Origin: Tillandsia leiboldiana
Lineage: Eukaryota > Streptophyta > Magnoliopsida > Poales > Bromeliaceae
Assembly: GCA_029204045.2 (NCBI GenBank)
Contig: CM055066.1
Span: 17,742,484 to 17,806,483, forward strand
Direction: 5' to 3'
DNA: 64,000 nucleotides
The notes below the pieces were generated by a model. It did not search any database and was not told where the DNA came from. It saw only the letters and a list, made by a program, of their open reading frames with translations. This document shows positions 21,538 to 33,357 of the stretch, piece after piece. Each line of letters begins with the position of its first letter. The first letter of the stretch is position 1. Position numbers and translations under genes: made by a program.

Positions 21538-23572
21538 CCAGCCCGAGCCCTCTTTGCTTCCTTTTTTCTCTCTGTCTGTGCAAGATCTCCCCGAGCTTCC
21601 TCTTGGTGAAATTTTCCCCTCTTAATCCTTGATCTTCCTACCAAGTTCTAGGATTTTAGGAGGCTCGAATCCCGAGGTTCCCAATTTTACGGCGCGGCGC
21701 GACGTTGCATTCCTGGGTTCTTCTTCGGCGCAGCGACAGTGTTTTAGCTCCCCTGGGCTACTCCGAGATCATTTTGCTGTGATTCTTGCGCCGGTAGACT
21801 CCTAAGAGGTAGGACTTCATCTTTCGTTTTGGTCGCGCTTTCTCTTTTCGAGGTTTTGGCACGGATCCCGAGGCAAACAGTGACCCCATTTTCTGTGTGG
21901 ACTTCCTTGACAGCAGCGGGGTATTTTGGCCATATCTTTGCGCACGAGCATCTGACGGAAACGAGCTTATACAACTTTTTCATCTACGGATCGCAAGGAA
22001 CGCGCTCGTATTTTTATTGGATTTTTTGTGAGATTTATTTCGAGGTGAAATTACTGTTTTCTCAGTGAACAGTGCACAATTTTTAGCACAGATTTTTGTA
22101 TGAGTGTACCCCCTTGCCGAATTTTTATCTTGACTTACCGAACTCAGATTTGGGCGTGCAAGGTATTGTTGCGAAGCTATCGACGCGAGGATCGCTGTGA
22201 TATTTTTCTTGGAATTTCCTGGGCACTGTCTGCAGGTGATAATTTAACAGTTTTGAATCTGAGGTTGTATATGGTTATAAGAGCAATAATTGGGAGCCTA
22301 AGTGTAATTAGTGAGCTTTGTATTGTACCAGGAATATTACGGGTGAGCTAAAATTGTGGGAGCAAGGATTTGGAGTTTTGGTATTTTCTTGCTGTACGGA
22401 TCCGGACAGTTAGCACTTCAGGTGGGTGGTTGTTGTACTCCTCTCCTTTGGTATGCCCACTAGGAACATCAGAGTGTTCCCTCATTTTTGAGGCCCAAAG
22501 TATTATTAGTAACCTTGCATGCTCTAGGGAATTAATTATTGGTTGATTGATCTTTGATAAATTGTTATTTGATCCATGTGGAAATTGTTGGACTGCATGT
22601 TTAGGGTTAAAATAATAGTTGAGGATTATAAAATTGCTAAATATTCTATGAGACTGTCACTTTAGCTTATGTCACTCTGAACTGATTACTCTTGGAAAAT
22701 GGACAACATATTGAGACAATGCATGATTAAACGGGTCACTTAAATATTGACAGCTTTTATTGCTACACTATCTTTTGGGACTTGACTTAGGAGAAACCAT
22801 GCATTTATTCTTTTCTTCTCCTATTATCGATAGACTTGCGGCATAGTCGCTCAGGTTCGAGCGTGTGTTGGACAGTGTAGCCAGGTATTGGGGATTTGGG
22901 ACAGGTTGGGCTTTTGACAGGGTGTTGCGGCGACCACGGATCTTGGGTGGTTGACCGGGTTGTTACTGTTGCATCAGATTGGGGGTTTTGGGGATCGGGA
23001 TTTCTTTAGTGGATGGAGTTTTCCACTTTGATCATAGGCATGATCCAGTCCTGCTATTATGAGACAGTGGTTACAGAGATGCTTGTTACAGTGATTTCCT
23101 TACTCGTGTGGGTCGCTCCCCTCGAGTGCCATTCCGGAGTGTGCGACCGGACGGATCGAGGCCGGTCTGTTATTACTTTAGAGCTTGATCGGACGGGCCG
23201 AGGCCGATCTGTTACTTACGTTGGGGACATGACCGTATCAGGCAGTAGTCGGTCAGTATCCCCACAGATGAGATTAGCAGGCAGTGCCAGTGTCCACTGG
23301 CGTTAGATTGGGTCATTTTGACAGGCTTCTTGATACTGATGCATACTTTTCCATACTTATTGGTTTACCATGTAGAGGCATATTAGGGGTAGCACTTCAT
23401 CAGTTGTCATTCATAGCTTCACCCCCCCCTTTCTCTTCTTCCCCTTTTGCCTCTGATTACCTGGTGGGCATATTTGAGCTGAGGCTTTACCCACTAGGGG
23501 AGGCTACTGGTTATAGTAGTACTTACCCCCCCATTGTCTTTTCTTGTTTCTTTCTTCCCCTTTGTTTTGCAG

Positions 23573-23634
23573 AGTCCTCTGTGGGAGTTGCTGGGCCGTC
23601 AGCAACTGATCGAGGTAAGCGGATTGCAGACTAG
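23573..23634 (+). other. Conserved LTR tail reading frame (A2 3' LTR)
   Basis: Acceptor AG at 23571-23572, then SSVGVAGPSATDRGKRIAD and TAG at 23632-23634, identical to the 5' LTR copy. Here it lies downstream of pol, so splicing from an internal donor into this 3' LTR exon is another possible route to a product. Confidence 0.5.
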
Positions 23635-24547
23635 ATAGAGAGCCACCCGAGGGTTGTAGCACGTAGCTGGAGCTTTTGGGTACCTGGTCTTCTCAGACAG
23701 CTTTTGTTTATTTCTTTTTGGGTCTGGCTTCTGCCAGCTGTTTGTATATTTAGTGGTGAGCTGGGAGAGACATCTGTATTTTTATTCCACTGTTGTACTC
23801 TTCTACTTCCAGCTTCTGTCTGAGATACAGTAGTTTTAGTTTAGCTCTGATTATCATGCTCTTTTATTATTATTTCTTATCTGAGCAGGTTACCGACGCT
23901 TCGTGTATGTGGAAAATACCGCATGCACGGCGGATCTGTAGACGGGCCCGGGTTCTGGTTTACACCCGGGGCGTGACAAATTCACTGTATGATCAATTGT
24001 ATAACAAGGGTAACAAATGTGTGAATTGGGTCTTATGTAATCATGGGCCAACCTTGTATGTGAGCCTCCTGTTGGCCCAAGCCTGTGAGCACGGGTTCCG
24101 TCTCGTCAAACCAGACACGCTGAAACTTACGGCGTGATTTTTGGTTGCCCGGTTTGCGAGAACGAGTCGAAACAAGTTATAATATAGTGTTTTTATGCAA
24201 ATTTAACATGTACCTTGGACCCAGATGTTGTCGGGACACGCCGGCTGTCTTTGGACGGTGTTTTCACACCTACCAGATATTTTGTTAGAGTCCCGAGGAC
24301 TCTCGTTGAGCGGGAATTGAATCTTGTCCCGTGTTAGCGTTGCGTTACTGTAGTGTTGTCAGGATGGGCATGAGCGAGTCTAGTTCTGACTACAGTTTCT
24401 ATTCAGGGCCCCAGCGGTTCAGCACCAGTCTAGTCTAGCGGGAGCTCAGGATCAGCCTACATTGTCGTGGGTTTTTATTTGGAGACTTAGCATGGCATTT
24501 CCGACATTTGTAACTAACACTGTTGTGCATTTAACTGAGGTATTGTG

Positions 24548-24838
24548 GATAGTCTCTATGGTTCTTGTTATCTGACTATATGTAGATGATAGTCTCTATT
24601 GTTCTTATTATCTGTCTATATGTAGATGATAGTCTCTATGGTTCTTGTTATCTGACTATATGTAGATGATAGTCTCTATGGTTCTTGTTATCTGACTATA
24701 TGTAGATGATAGTCTCTATGGTTCTTGTTATCTGTCTATATGTAGATGATAGTCTCTATGGTTCTTGTCATCTGACTATATGTAGATGATAGTCTCTATG
24801 GTTCTTGTTATCTGACTATATGTAGATGATAGTCTCTG
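24548..24838 (+). repeat. 40-bp tandem repeat, seven copies plus a partial one, in LTR E
   Basis: Unit: GATAGTCTCTATGGTTCTTG followed by TTATCTGACTATATGTAGAT. Copies are in strict 40-bp register from 24548 to 24827 with few changes (GTCATC, TATTGTTC, TGTCTATA variants), then a partial copy. There are no spacers, so this is not CRISPR-like. Confidence 0.95.
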
Positions 24839-25106
24839 TGGGTTCTGTTTTGGGATTTAGCATCGGGTTTCCGGCGATTGTGCTTTGTTGAAATAAATAT
24901 CTATTTGTGCTAACATGGTAGTCCTTGTGGTATTTATCGTTGAGTGTATTTGGTGCTATGGTTACTTTGCTCGAGGCTGCAGCACGCGCACCCGTGGTTT
25001 GGCCACCGCAAAGGGTGCGCTTTTCCGGAAAAGTGGTCCATGACCCGTGTATACCCACTAGGACGGAGTGGGGCCCTTGTAGTTGTGGGGCGGGATGCGC
25101 CCAGAG

Positions 25107-25216
25107 GAGCGGTGCGACCCGTCGGTTTAGTTGTCCGACGTGGGAGCGGTGCGACCCGTCGGTTTAGTTGCCCGACGTGGGAGCGGTGAGATCCGTCGGT
25201 TTAGTTGTCCGACGGG
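25107..25216 (+). repeat. 37-bp direct repeat, three copies, in LTR E
   Basis: Three copies of GAGCGGTGCGACCCGTCGG plus TTTAGTTGTCCGACGTGG with minor changes. Each copy contains a CCGTCGG/CCGACG inverted pair that can form a small hairpin. Confidence 0.85.
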
Positions 25217-25607
25217 GTCGGGTATTGCAGGTCTACAGGTGTTCGTGTCATCTTTTCCCTCTCGGGAGAGTGGTTGCTCCGGCTGGTTACAGTTAGACAT
25301 ATTACTTTACCCTACATTACTTTATCATTATTGTTTAGTCGCTGACTTCCCACCTTGCGACAGGGTCCTTCAGGGGAGAGAGATAGGCGACGGTGAGGCC
25401 ACGGCAGGAGTTCCTGGGTCTCTGGAGACCCCGAACAGTACTTTCATTTTCTCTTTAGCATTTCATTCACATTGTAGACTGTGGTGTGGTTCTCGATACC
25501 CTCGTGGGGTCGGTGTGGATGTCGGCATGGTGATTATTAAATTATTTAATTCCTTTCTATCTCTGTTGGCCGCTTTAAGAAAAATAAAAGAGCAAACAAA
25601 AGAAAAG

Positions 25608-25812
25608 ATTTCGAAAACTGTTTTCAAAAGTATGGGTGTCGTGTGGGCACCGTTTTCAAAACCTTGTGGATTTATGGATTTCGAAAATGGATTTCAAAAC
25701 CTAAGTGTCGTGTGGGCACTGTTTTCCAAAACCTCTGGGTTTATGTTGCTTTCGAAAAGTGTTTTCAAAATATGGCCGCCGGGTGGGCGTCGTTTCAACC
25801 ATTGTGGATTTA
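25608..25812 (+). repeat. Imperfect direct repeat of about 70 bp, three copies, in LTR E
   Basis: TTTCGAAAA...TTTTCAAAA followed by GTGTCGTGTGGGCACCGTTT and GTGGATTTATG, repeated three times with drift; the third copy has GGTGGGCGTCGTTT. Confidence 0.75.
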
Positions 25813-26090
25813 TCCTTTTAAACTGATCGGCCGTGAGATTTATTCTGCATTTGTGAATGGGTGTATGTTTGAACTGTTGTGATTGACTGTATATCTGTTT
25901 GTGGACATTGTATGAGCCGCGACGCCTGCATATACAGGGGAGACTCTGTCCGTTTGCAGAGTGATCCTGTATATGCGGCGGATCTGGGCACGCGCCGGGG
26001 AAGAAGGTTTTTCAAAAAAAAAATTATACACGCCAAACACATACCTTTTTGTGAATCGTTTCCGCTGAAATAAATCCCCGGGGCGTGACA

Positions 26091-28191
26091 CATAATGCCC
26101 TTACCGGATTCTGAATGCCCTCTAGGCAAAGTCCTCGACTGTCTGATTCCAAGTAGGTACTCGCATCATACCATAACTGCCGGAGTATAGCTCCATCAAA
26201 AGGTCCTAGATACCACCCGGACATGTCTACACTCGAACCATAAAAGGACCCTTACAGTCGTGTATCAACGACGTGGCATCACCACCGTGTACCAACGGCG
26301 TGGTACTAGGTCAAACAGTCCCCTCGATCCATCAGATCCTGCAACTGCGCCATCAGTTCCCTCAGCTCTACCGGTGATATCCAATGAGGTGTTGTCGAGG
26401 GTGGCGCGGTCTCCCGAACCACGTCAAACGCAATCTCTATCTCCCTAACCGGCGGCATCACAAACAGCTCAGGTGAAATCACACCCAGGATCTCGTGGGC
26501 AACAGAGATATCCTTGAATCCCGGTGCCGCCAAAAGCACCTCTCACACTGTCGCTATAGCCTGTGTGCTCTAATAATCTCAACAAGCAAGCCTCCTCTTG
26601 TCTGCCTCGCAGAAAATCGATGTCCTCACTCTCTCCTCAGTTAAAACATCCTATGGCACTGTGCCAATCAATCTCAAGCACATGGTCAAAACACCGAACT
26701 GCCACAATTACCAATAAGTCTGCCTGTACAACTCGCGGCCTCAACTGCATTGGACATGATCCACAAGCCTCCTCCACATGCACAGCACTAACAGGAACCT
26801 GTACCTCGAGTGCAAGTGGTAACAAATCTGCCTCTAGTCCATGCAGGAATACAACATGCTCTAACTCCGACTGCTGTGATGAAATCACACCTGCGACAAC
26901 TTAATCCACTACCGTGGCGCCCTCCAATCGGGCGGCACAGATTCATCCACTCGATGCAAGTGGTTGTCGCTCAATCTGCCTGAAAATCAGGACTATCCAC
27001 ATAGGGAGTACGACCTCTGTCTCTGCTCACACTGGGGCGACGAATAAGGTCCTCCGCAGATAACAAATCCACGCTACCGCTGCGCCACTCTGATATAGAT
27101 GCTGATGCCACCATCGGGGTCCACTCGCTCTCTGGCTTCTCAGGAACCCGTCATCCTGGAAAGGAAATCAAAAGTGCCTCTACCGGCCGATTTGTCCTCC
27201 ATCACCCAGCGCCAAGCGCCAATATACTGAACTCGCCTCTAGCGGCATATCCCTATCCAAAGGAACTGCAGTGCCACGCTCCATACACAATGCCTACTCT
27301 AGCGAGGCATCAAAACCTATAACGGAGGGACTGAATGAACTGAAAGGTATCCTGGCGCAATCCACTCCCAGCCACATATCCTATGCGCCTCGTCCCTCGA
27401 ACCTGGAGCGCGCAGTTCAACAACTGCCAAAAACTCTCTAGCACGGGGAGGCTCTCAATTGATCACTCCATCACCACCAACCACGACTCTGCCTCCAAAG
27501 GCTCCAAACTCAATCTTACGAGTCGGGGTGGTTCATCTGCCAAATCTGGCTCAATAGATCGATCGCGTCCCGTCAGCTCACCAGCTGTCAACTATCCACC
27601 TTACCACGGTGCCTCGCCACTAAACATTGGCATAGAGGGGGCTACTCACTCCATCGGTGCCACAGAAATCCCCGCCCCTGAGGATACTGCAACCGGGTGG
27701 TCTCAGAAGGAAGCACTGTCGAGCTGCCCGCTGCTCCGACAACTGCGTCACTAAAACCAGCTGCTCGCTCACTCTGCCGCTGATAGGCCTCAGACGATCC
27801 TGTCATCTGGGTCCGGAACTCTCTGACCTCAATCCGGGTGTCCGGCCCAAAACCAACCGTTCAAGCTCAACTACTATGACAGGATACACACGGGTCAAAA
27901 CCCAGCGTCGGGGAGACACAGCTCGCCACGACGAAACTGCAAATCAGCCACCAAAGCCACTCGACCCAATCCAGCGAAAGTCTAGAGCATGTTACCCATT
28001 CCGCAGCATTATGTTGTCTGCAGCCAACATAATCGCTTAGGAGAATAAACATGCCAATCACTCTTCCCGTCCCTTGGGAGAGGTATAAAACTCAATCAGG
28101 ACTCGCGTTAAAAATCACGACTCTCACGAAGTCAACCCAGGGTCAAACCATAAGCCTAGGGTTTCTAAGTCCACCATGACCTACAACCTAG
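26091..28191 (-). pseudogene. D' gag-pol and leader relic
   Basis: Minus strand. 26306-26539 matches the segment before RT (PPVREIEIAFDVV, PVELRELMAQLQDLMDRG). 26637-26888 matches the protease-to-RT linker (LHGLEADLLPLALEVQVP, then SCPMQLRPRVVQADLLV) without the DTGA motif in that frame. Near 27700-27790 a coiled-coil-like gag N-terminus is recognisable (EQLVLVTQLSEQRA). The stretch 26890-27700 holds no motif I recognise. Capsid and zinc knuckles were not found, so D' is a shortened, dead copy. Confidence 0.7.
28009..28032 (-). promoter_or_regulatory. Leader palindromic hairpin (D')
   Basis: The same 24-bp inner hairpin as A2, base for base on the minus strand: arms TTATGTTG/CAACATAA, loop with CTGCAG. 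It is retained although the D' coding DNA is heavily decayed. Confidence 0.6.
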
Positions 28192-28203
28192 GCTCTGATA
28201 CCA
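28192..28203 (-). promoter_or_regulatory. Primer binding site of D'
   Basis: GCTCTGATACCA on the plus strand, i.e. TGGTATCAGAGC on the minus strand, 8 bp from the D' 5' LTR. Confidence 0.9.
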
Positions 28204-28211
28204 ACCTAATC

Positions 28212-30135
28212 TGTCACGCCCCGGGGTCAAAACTGCAACCCGGGCTCGCCAACAGATCCGCCACCTATGCCAAACCCCGCATAGGCGAAGCGTCCTACCT
28301 GCAAGAAAAGTACTACAGCTAACAATATCAGAGCTAAAAATGAAAATCTGCTGTATAACTAAAATCAACCACTGTACAACTGGAAATAATACAACAATGT
28401 CCATCTCCCAAAAATGATAATCATACAATATCCTCATATACAAACCTCAAAACTCAACAGGGAGATATCTCCAATAAAGACATCAGTGTACAGGCTCTCA
28501 ATACATATCATATCCTCACTACATGAGTCTCTCAAAAGAGGAAAACAAAATAGCCAATCTACTGCAGGTCTTCTCTGAAGGGGGTACCGCTACTCTCCAA
28601 CGACGGGTAGGGATCTAGCACGCGACTCCCTCGCCTCGATCAACAACCGCAAAATCAGCAACACCTGCTAAGACTCTGCAAAACAAAGGAGAGGAAGGAA
28701 AAAGGAGGGGGAAAACCCCCAAAGGGTGTGAGAACTACACCAAAAAGGGAGTTCTCAGTGGGTACCACCGCCAGACCCGACGGTCTGCCCACCAAGTCCT
28801 CAAGAGACATAAAATACCCAAAGAAGTGGGAACTGAACAAGAACGTTGATGTCACCTAACAGCTACCAAGCCTCCATCTAAATGCTCAAGAGGGGAGAAT
28901 CAAATAATGGTATGCAACCACTAGCACATGAAGTGCACAATCAACCCAATCGAGCTGACTGCCACATCTGGTCCAGTCAAACCTGCGCCCCACCTACGAC
29001 CACCACCGGATGACGGGCAGGAATTACGTAGGGCGTCCAAACGGACTAACTCTCTATCGAGTAGTGGCTCATGCAGGCTATAGTCAAAATCCACGCTCTC
29101 TCTCAGAACGGATAAACTCAAGATCACCAAGCCTCTCGCACAACGGTCAACAACTCACAATGACCTTGGGACAACCGTCGATCCCCAAACGGTTGCCAAC
29201 AACACTAGCACTGGTCTAAACACGGCTACTAGACTCCACTCGGTCCCCCTAACACGAGTGCAACAATAAAGTAAATGCCTGCAACGACCTCAATCTGGTG
29301 CCACCAGTAAAACTGGTACTGCCTGTTGTGGCTGACGAATCGGGTATGCTGGCCAATGCATAACACCGATAAGGGATAGGAGTCTCAAGGACTCAAGGTA
29401 AGTAACAGATCGGCCTCTCTAACCGTCCGATCGCATACTCCGGAGTGGCACTCGAGGGGAGCGACCCACACGAGTAAAGTATCACCGGGCAATAACCGCG
29501 CCGGTGTGATAAGTAACAAAAGCAGGACTGGATTATGACTCTGATCAAAGTGGGGAAAGCCCAACCACTAAAGAAGCCTCGGTCCTCAATCAGATGCAAA
29601 AGTACCCAAATAGTGGGAAACTCTGTCCACTAGAGAATTCAGATACCCAATCTGGTGCATAAATAAATATCCGGTCAACCGCCCAATATCCGCGGTTGTC
29701 GCAAAGCCCCACAACTAATCCAACCCGTCCCTGACACCAATGTCCCGGCTACACTACCCACTTTCCCCTGCTCGAACCCGAGCAACACTGACCACCTGAC
29801 TAACAAAGAAGGAGAAAAGGATCACATGGTTTCTCCTAAGTCAAGTTCCAAAAGTAGTGCAGCAGTAAAAGATGGCCTAACTACATGTCCATACAAGCAT
29901 GCTTTTGTCCTCAGAAACGATAAAAGTGGGTGAAACATATATTAGCAAAGCATGCTAATGTATTCCTACTATGATATACCAATCCCGCCTAAATAGGCCA
30001 ATGAATAACCATGTATGATCTCTATATCATCTAGTGTGGGATAAATATAACTTGTTTACCACATGCTAAGTCTCTAGTTCAACAAACGTGTACAATTATC
30101 AGGTAAGCACCAATCCACATTATCTAGGCCGTTTC
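28212..30135 (-). repeat. 5' LTR of D', first segment
   Basis: Begins TGTCACGCCCCGGGGTC, the reverse complement of an LTR end. It is similar to LTR D2 over the first ~1 kb but clearly diverged. It contains the conserved hairpin (29450-29475), one unit of the 60-bp repeat typical of LTR B (about 29340-29400), and the GGAGAAACCATG block near 29825. It is interrupted by element C at GTTTC (30131-30135). Confidence 0.85.
28615..28674 (-). other. LTR tail reading frame relic (D')
   Basis: Minus strand, ends VLAGVADFAVVDRGEGVAC then TAG. Same length to the stop as in A-C, but the phase relative to the TTTTGCAG acceptor is off by one base, so it is probably decayed. Confidence 0.4.
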
Positions 30136-30465
30136 TGTCACGCCCCGGGTGTGAACCCGAACCCGGGCCCGCCAACAAATCCGTCGTGCACACGGAATTT
30201 TTCATGTACACGAAGCGCTGGTAACCTGCTCAGATAGATAATATACAATAAAAGAGCGTAAACAGAGCTGAACTAATGGAACTAAAAGTAATCTCAGACT
30301 GAAAATAAGATACAAGCTGAAATAAAGTACAATAAACTCCCAGCTTACCATGAATATACAACCAGCTGGCTAAAGCCAGTCCCAAAAGTAAACTAATATA
30401 GTCTGAGATACAAAAGGGGTACAATAAAAGTCCAGCTACTCTCACAGTCGGGGTAGATGATCTAG

Positions 30466-30527
30466 CTAGTCCGCAATCCTCTTACCTCGATCTGCCGCTG
30501 AAGGCCCAGCAGCTCCCGCAGACGACT
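30466..30527 (-). other. Conserved LTR tail reading frame (C, 3' LTR)
   Basis: Minus strand: TTTTGCAG acceptor, two bases, SSAGAAGPSAADRGKRIAD, TAG at 30466-30468. Same phase and length as A2 and B. The 5' LTR copy at 38201-38262 is identical. Confidence 0.5.
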
Positions 30528-32347
30528 CTGCAAAACACAGGGGGAAAGGACAGAAAACAACAATGGGGGGTGAGAACTACTAGATAAACCAGTAGCCTCC
30601 CCTAGTGGGTAAAACCTCAAACACTGACACACCCACTAGGACTATAAGAGGCGAAAAGGGAAGAGCAGTGGTATGCAATAAAGACTGCTGAAAAAGGAAA
30701 CTACCACTACTAAGCCTCTAAATGCAGTGCCAAAAGATAACTGTAAATATGCAACTATAAAGCTAACTGCCCAAAGAAACCCAATCAAAGGGCCAGGAAA
30801 TACTGGCACTGCCTGCTCTGTCGTCACTCGCAACTCATCAAGTTGCCCGGCGCTCGGCACGGTGTAAAGCCTACTCCGGAGTGGCACTCGAGGGGAGCGA
30901 CCCACACGAGTAAAGTACCTCTGTATCAAGCATCTCTGTAACCAATGTTTCACAATAGCAGGACTGGATCATGACTATGATCAAAGTGGGAAATATCCAT
31001 CCACTAAAGTAACCCTGATCCCCAATCAGACGCAATAGTAATCAACAAGTGGGAAACACCATCCACTAGGAAAATCTGAAACCCAATCTGATGCATAAGT
31101 GAACATCCGGTCAACCGCCTAATGTCCGCGGTCGCCGCAACACCCTATAAGTCCACAATCTGATATCATAAACAATATCTGGCTAACCGCCTCATGTCCG
31201 CGGTTACCACAATGCCCCACAATATATATAATCGAGTCAAACCTGTCCCAGACTCAAGCCTCAACTACACTATCCCAAACCCTGCTCAAACCGAGCAACA
31301 TATATCCAAATGCGAAGGAGAATAGTGAAACATGGTTTCTCCTAAGTCAAGTCCCAAAGATAGTGTAGCAATAAATAGTAGTCCATTTAGATGTCCAAAC
31401 AAGCATGCAAAGGTTCGCATTTAAAAACAGAAGGAAAGTATTGGGTATTTATTTAGAAAAAGATGGTTATATGATAAGACTATTGCATGCGCTGATAGGT
31501 TACAGCATATGTCCAGCAACAGTGTCCCAGTTTATTATAAATGAGCTATTATATTATTTGTGGGGTTTACTTATGCATTTTATGATTAAAAGTACCGATT
31601 ATCAATTTAAAGTCGGGAGTCTCTAATACTCCTAGTGAGATAGTCAGAAGTGAGGTAAGCAACAACCACCCACCTCAAAAAGCGTGCATAATACCGCAAG
31701 AAAATACCCGCTGTCCTCTATGCACACCGTCAGCTGAAACAGTATCCTACAACATCACATAAGTGTACACGGTGTAAAAACTACAAGTCTCAAAACAGAT
31801 TTGCTGTTTTTATAATCAGCACGCAAAACGAGGAATTTCACCTCTGTCCCGAGCTCCAAAAATCCCAGAAAAATCACGGTTGCGTTCCTCGCGAAAAGTA
31901 GCCCAAAATCGACTCTTGAATCGCCTCGATCTGATATTCCTACACAGAGAAACAATTCGTCGAAGTCGCCGCTGTCCAAAAACCCAAACAGCAAAAGAGG
32001 GGGTCAAAACACCTCGGGAATCGTGCCAAGGAATCGGAATCCAAAGAAACCACCAACACGGAAAACGAAGCCCTACCTCTTAGAAACACACCGGCGAAGA
32101 AATCGTCGAAAGAGGACTCCTGTACTGCGCAGGGGACTCCTCGGACTGAAATGCGACGATAACGGGCCAAGATTGGGGAAAAACGAGGCACACTGTAAAA
32201 TCCGGATCGCCGCTGTCGAACTTCCAGAAAATCTGGGAACGCACCACGAGGTAGAAAATAAGAAGATGAAAAACTTCTCTTCAATGACCTCTCTCTAATT
32301 CTCTCTCTTTCTCTCAGAAAACAGTGAAAAAGAAGGGAGGGGAAGGG

Positions 32348-32358
32348 CTATTTATAGG
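32348..32358 (-). promoter_or_regulatory. TATA box of the C 3' LTR
   Basis: CCTATAAATAG on the minus strand, downstream of the C G-box array and followed by a CT-rich leader. Confidence 0.8.
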
Positions 32359-32584
32359 CCCAAAAATCTTTTGGGAAAAAGACCTCTGTGTCCCCACTTT
32401 CGGGCGGCTACAGTGCCCAGGCCCACTTTCGGGCGTGAACAGTGCAGCCCTGCCCGCGTTTCGGGCGGCTACAGTGCGGCCCGGCCCAGGGGTTTCCGGG
32501 CGCGCACAGTGCGGCCCGGCCGAGCCCGCCTGCGCACGGGATCCCTTCCCGTCCAACCGGCCGTCCGACCCGGCCCACGGCCTG

Positions 32585-33033
32585 CCACGTGTCCGCCAAA
32601 CAGGCGGCAGCCGTGCGGGCCCAACGGGGAAGCGCCACGTGTCCCCCGTGATTGGCGGCAGGGTGGGTGCGCCAGCCAACGGCGTGGCGACACGTGGCCC
32701 CGCCCGACACGGCTGTCGGCGGGCGCCGCCGCCACGTGCGCCCACGTGCGCCCATGTGCGCGTACGGCCGCCGCCGCGTGGCGCCGCGTGCGCCACGCGC
32801 ACATGGACCAGCCAACCCGGGGCCGCCACGTGGCGCGCCCCGGTCCACCGTGCACCGCGCCCCCTCCGCGCCTGCCCGGCCTGCCCGCGCTGCCCGCGCA
32901 CCCTCCCGTGCGCCGCGCGCCTTGCACCGGCCCAACCGCGTGCCGCCACGTGGCCCGCCGGTCCACCATGCACCGGCCGCCCTTTCCGTGGACCGGGGGG
33001 CGTGCGCCGGCCCAATGAGGAGCCGCCACGTGT
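32585..33033 (-). promoter_or_regulatory. G-box array in the U3 of the C 3' LTR
   Basis: Eight CACGTG cores in about 450 bp of very GC-rich U3. In the 5' LTR two are lost by substitution (CACGTT, CACATG). Long open frames here on both strands come from GC content and are not genes. Confidence 0.6.
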
Positions 33034-33357
33034 CCCTGGCCGGCCCACAGGTCCCCCCATGCACCATTTTTCACAGAAAACTTCCGGGGGTCCTTTTTGG
33101 GCATCCGGACTCCGTTTTCAACAAATAAAAAGCCGTTTTCAAGCGTTTTTCCACGCTGAATCCAAATACGGCCTCCGCTTGGCCCAAATCTTTCTATAAA
33201 ATTCAGCAATTACCTTCGAAGGTCAAACCAACAGTAAATACCACATAGTGTCCATCCATAGCATCCCTTTGATGCACTGTGGACCTAATACACCAATAAT
33301 AGGTGTTTCACACCCAGGATTCACGGGAAAAACAGAACGGAAACCTGGGCCACTACA

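Larger units (their letters stand above)
12103..23978 (+). mobile_element. Element A2, complete Tekay-like LTR retrotransposon inside solo LTR E
   Basis: Complete element of 11,876 bp: 5' LTR 12103-15456, PBS 15465-15476, leader hairpin, gag-pol 15750-20557, polypurine tract 20605-20616, 3' LTR 20617-23978. Target duplication AATTC at 12098-12102 and 23979-23983. The two LTRs differ at roughly 20 substitutions plus small indels by eye, so insertion is recent. Gag-pol is broken by many one-base indels, whereas the probable second assembly of the same locus (A1) has an intact pol frame, so part of the damage may be technical. Confidence 0.95.
20617..23978 (+). repeat. 3' LTR of A2 (3362 bp)
   Basis: Complete LTR from TGTAGGACCCC to GGGGCGTGACA, followed by AATTC, the right target duplication. 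Near-identical to 3054-6401, and the right flanks also match, which supports A1 being the same LTR. Confidence 0.95.
23984..26090 (+). repeat. Right part of solo LTR E
   Basis: Continues LTR E after the A2 target duplication and ends GGGGCGTGACA, followed by CATAA (26091-26095), which repeats 10913-10917. It holds three internal repeat arrays (24548, 25107, 25608). No coding region is convincing in it. Confidence 0.85.
30136..33357 (-). repeat. 3' LTR of C (3222 bp)
   Basis: On the minus strand it runs from TGTAGTGGCCCAGG to GGGGCGTGACA. It has the same module order as A and B: G-box U3, TATA, leader, GGAGAAACCATG block, ACTCG...CGAGT hairpin, tail frame, terminal hairpin. Confidence 0.95.

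Noticed and set aside
1..24000. True tandem duplication or two A insertions
   Set aside because: Both copies share the same target site and nested flanks, and differences are mostly indels near a 100-N scaffold gap; contig overlap is simpler. Kept open only until reads are checked.
24548..24838. CRISPR-like regular repeats
   Set aside because: Units are directly adjacent without unique spacers, and the context is a plant LTR.
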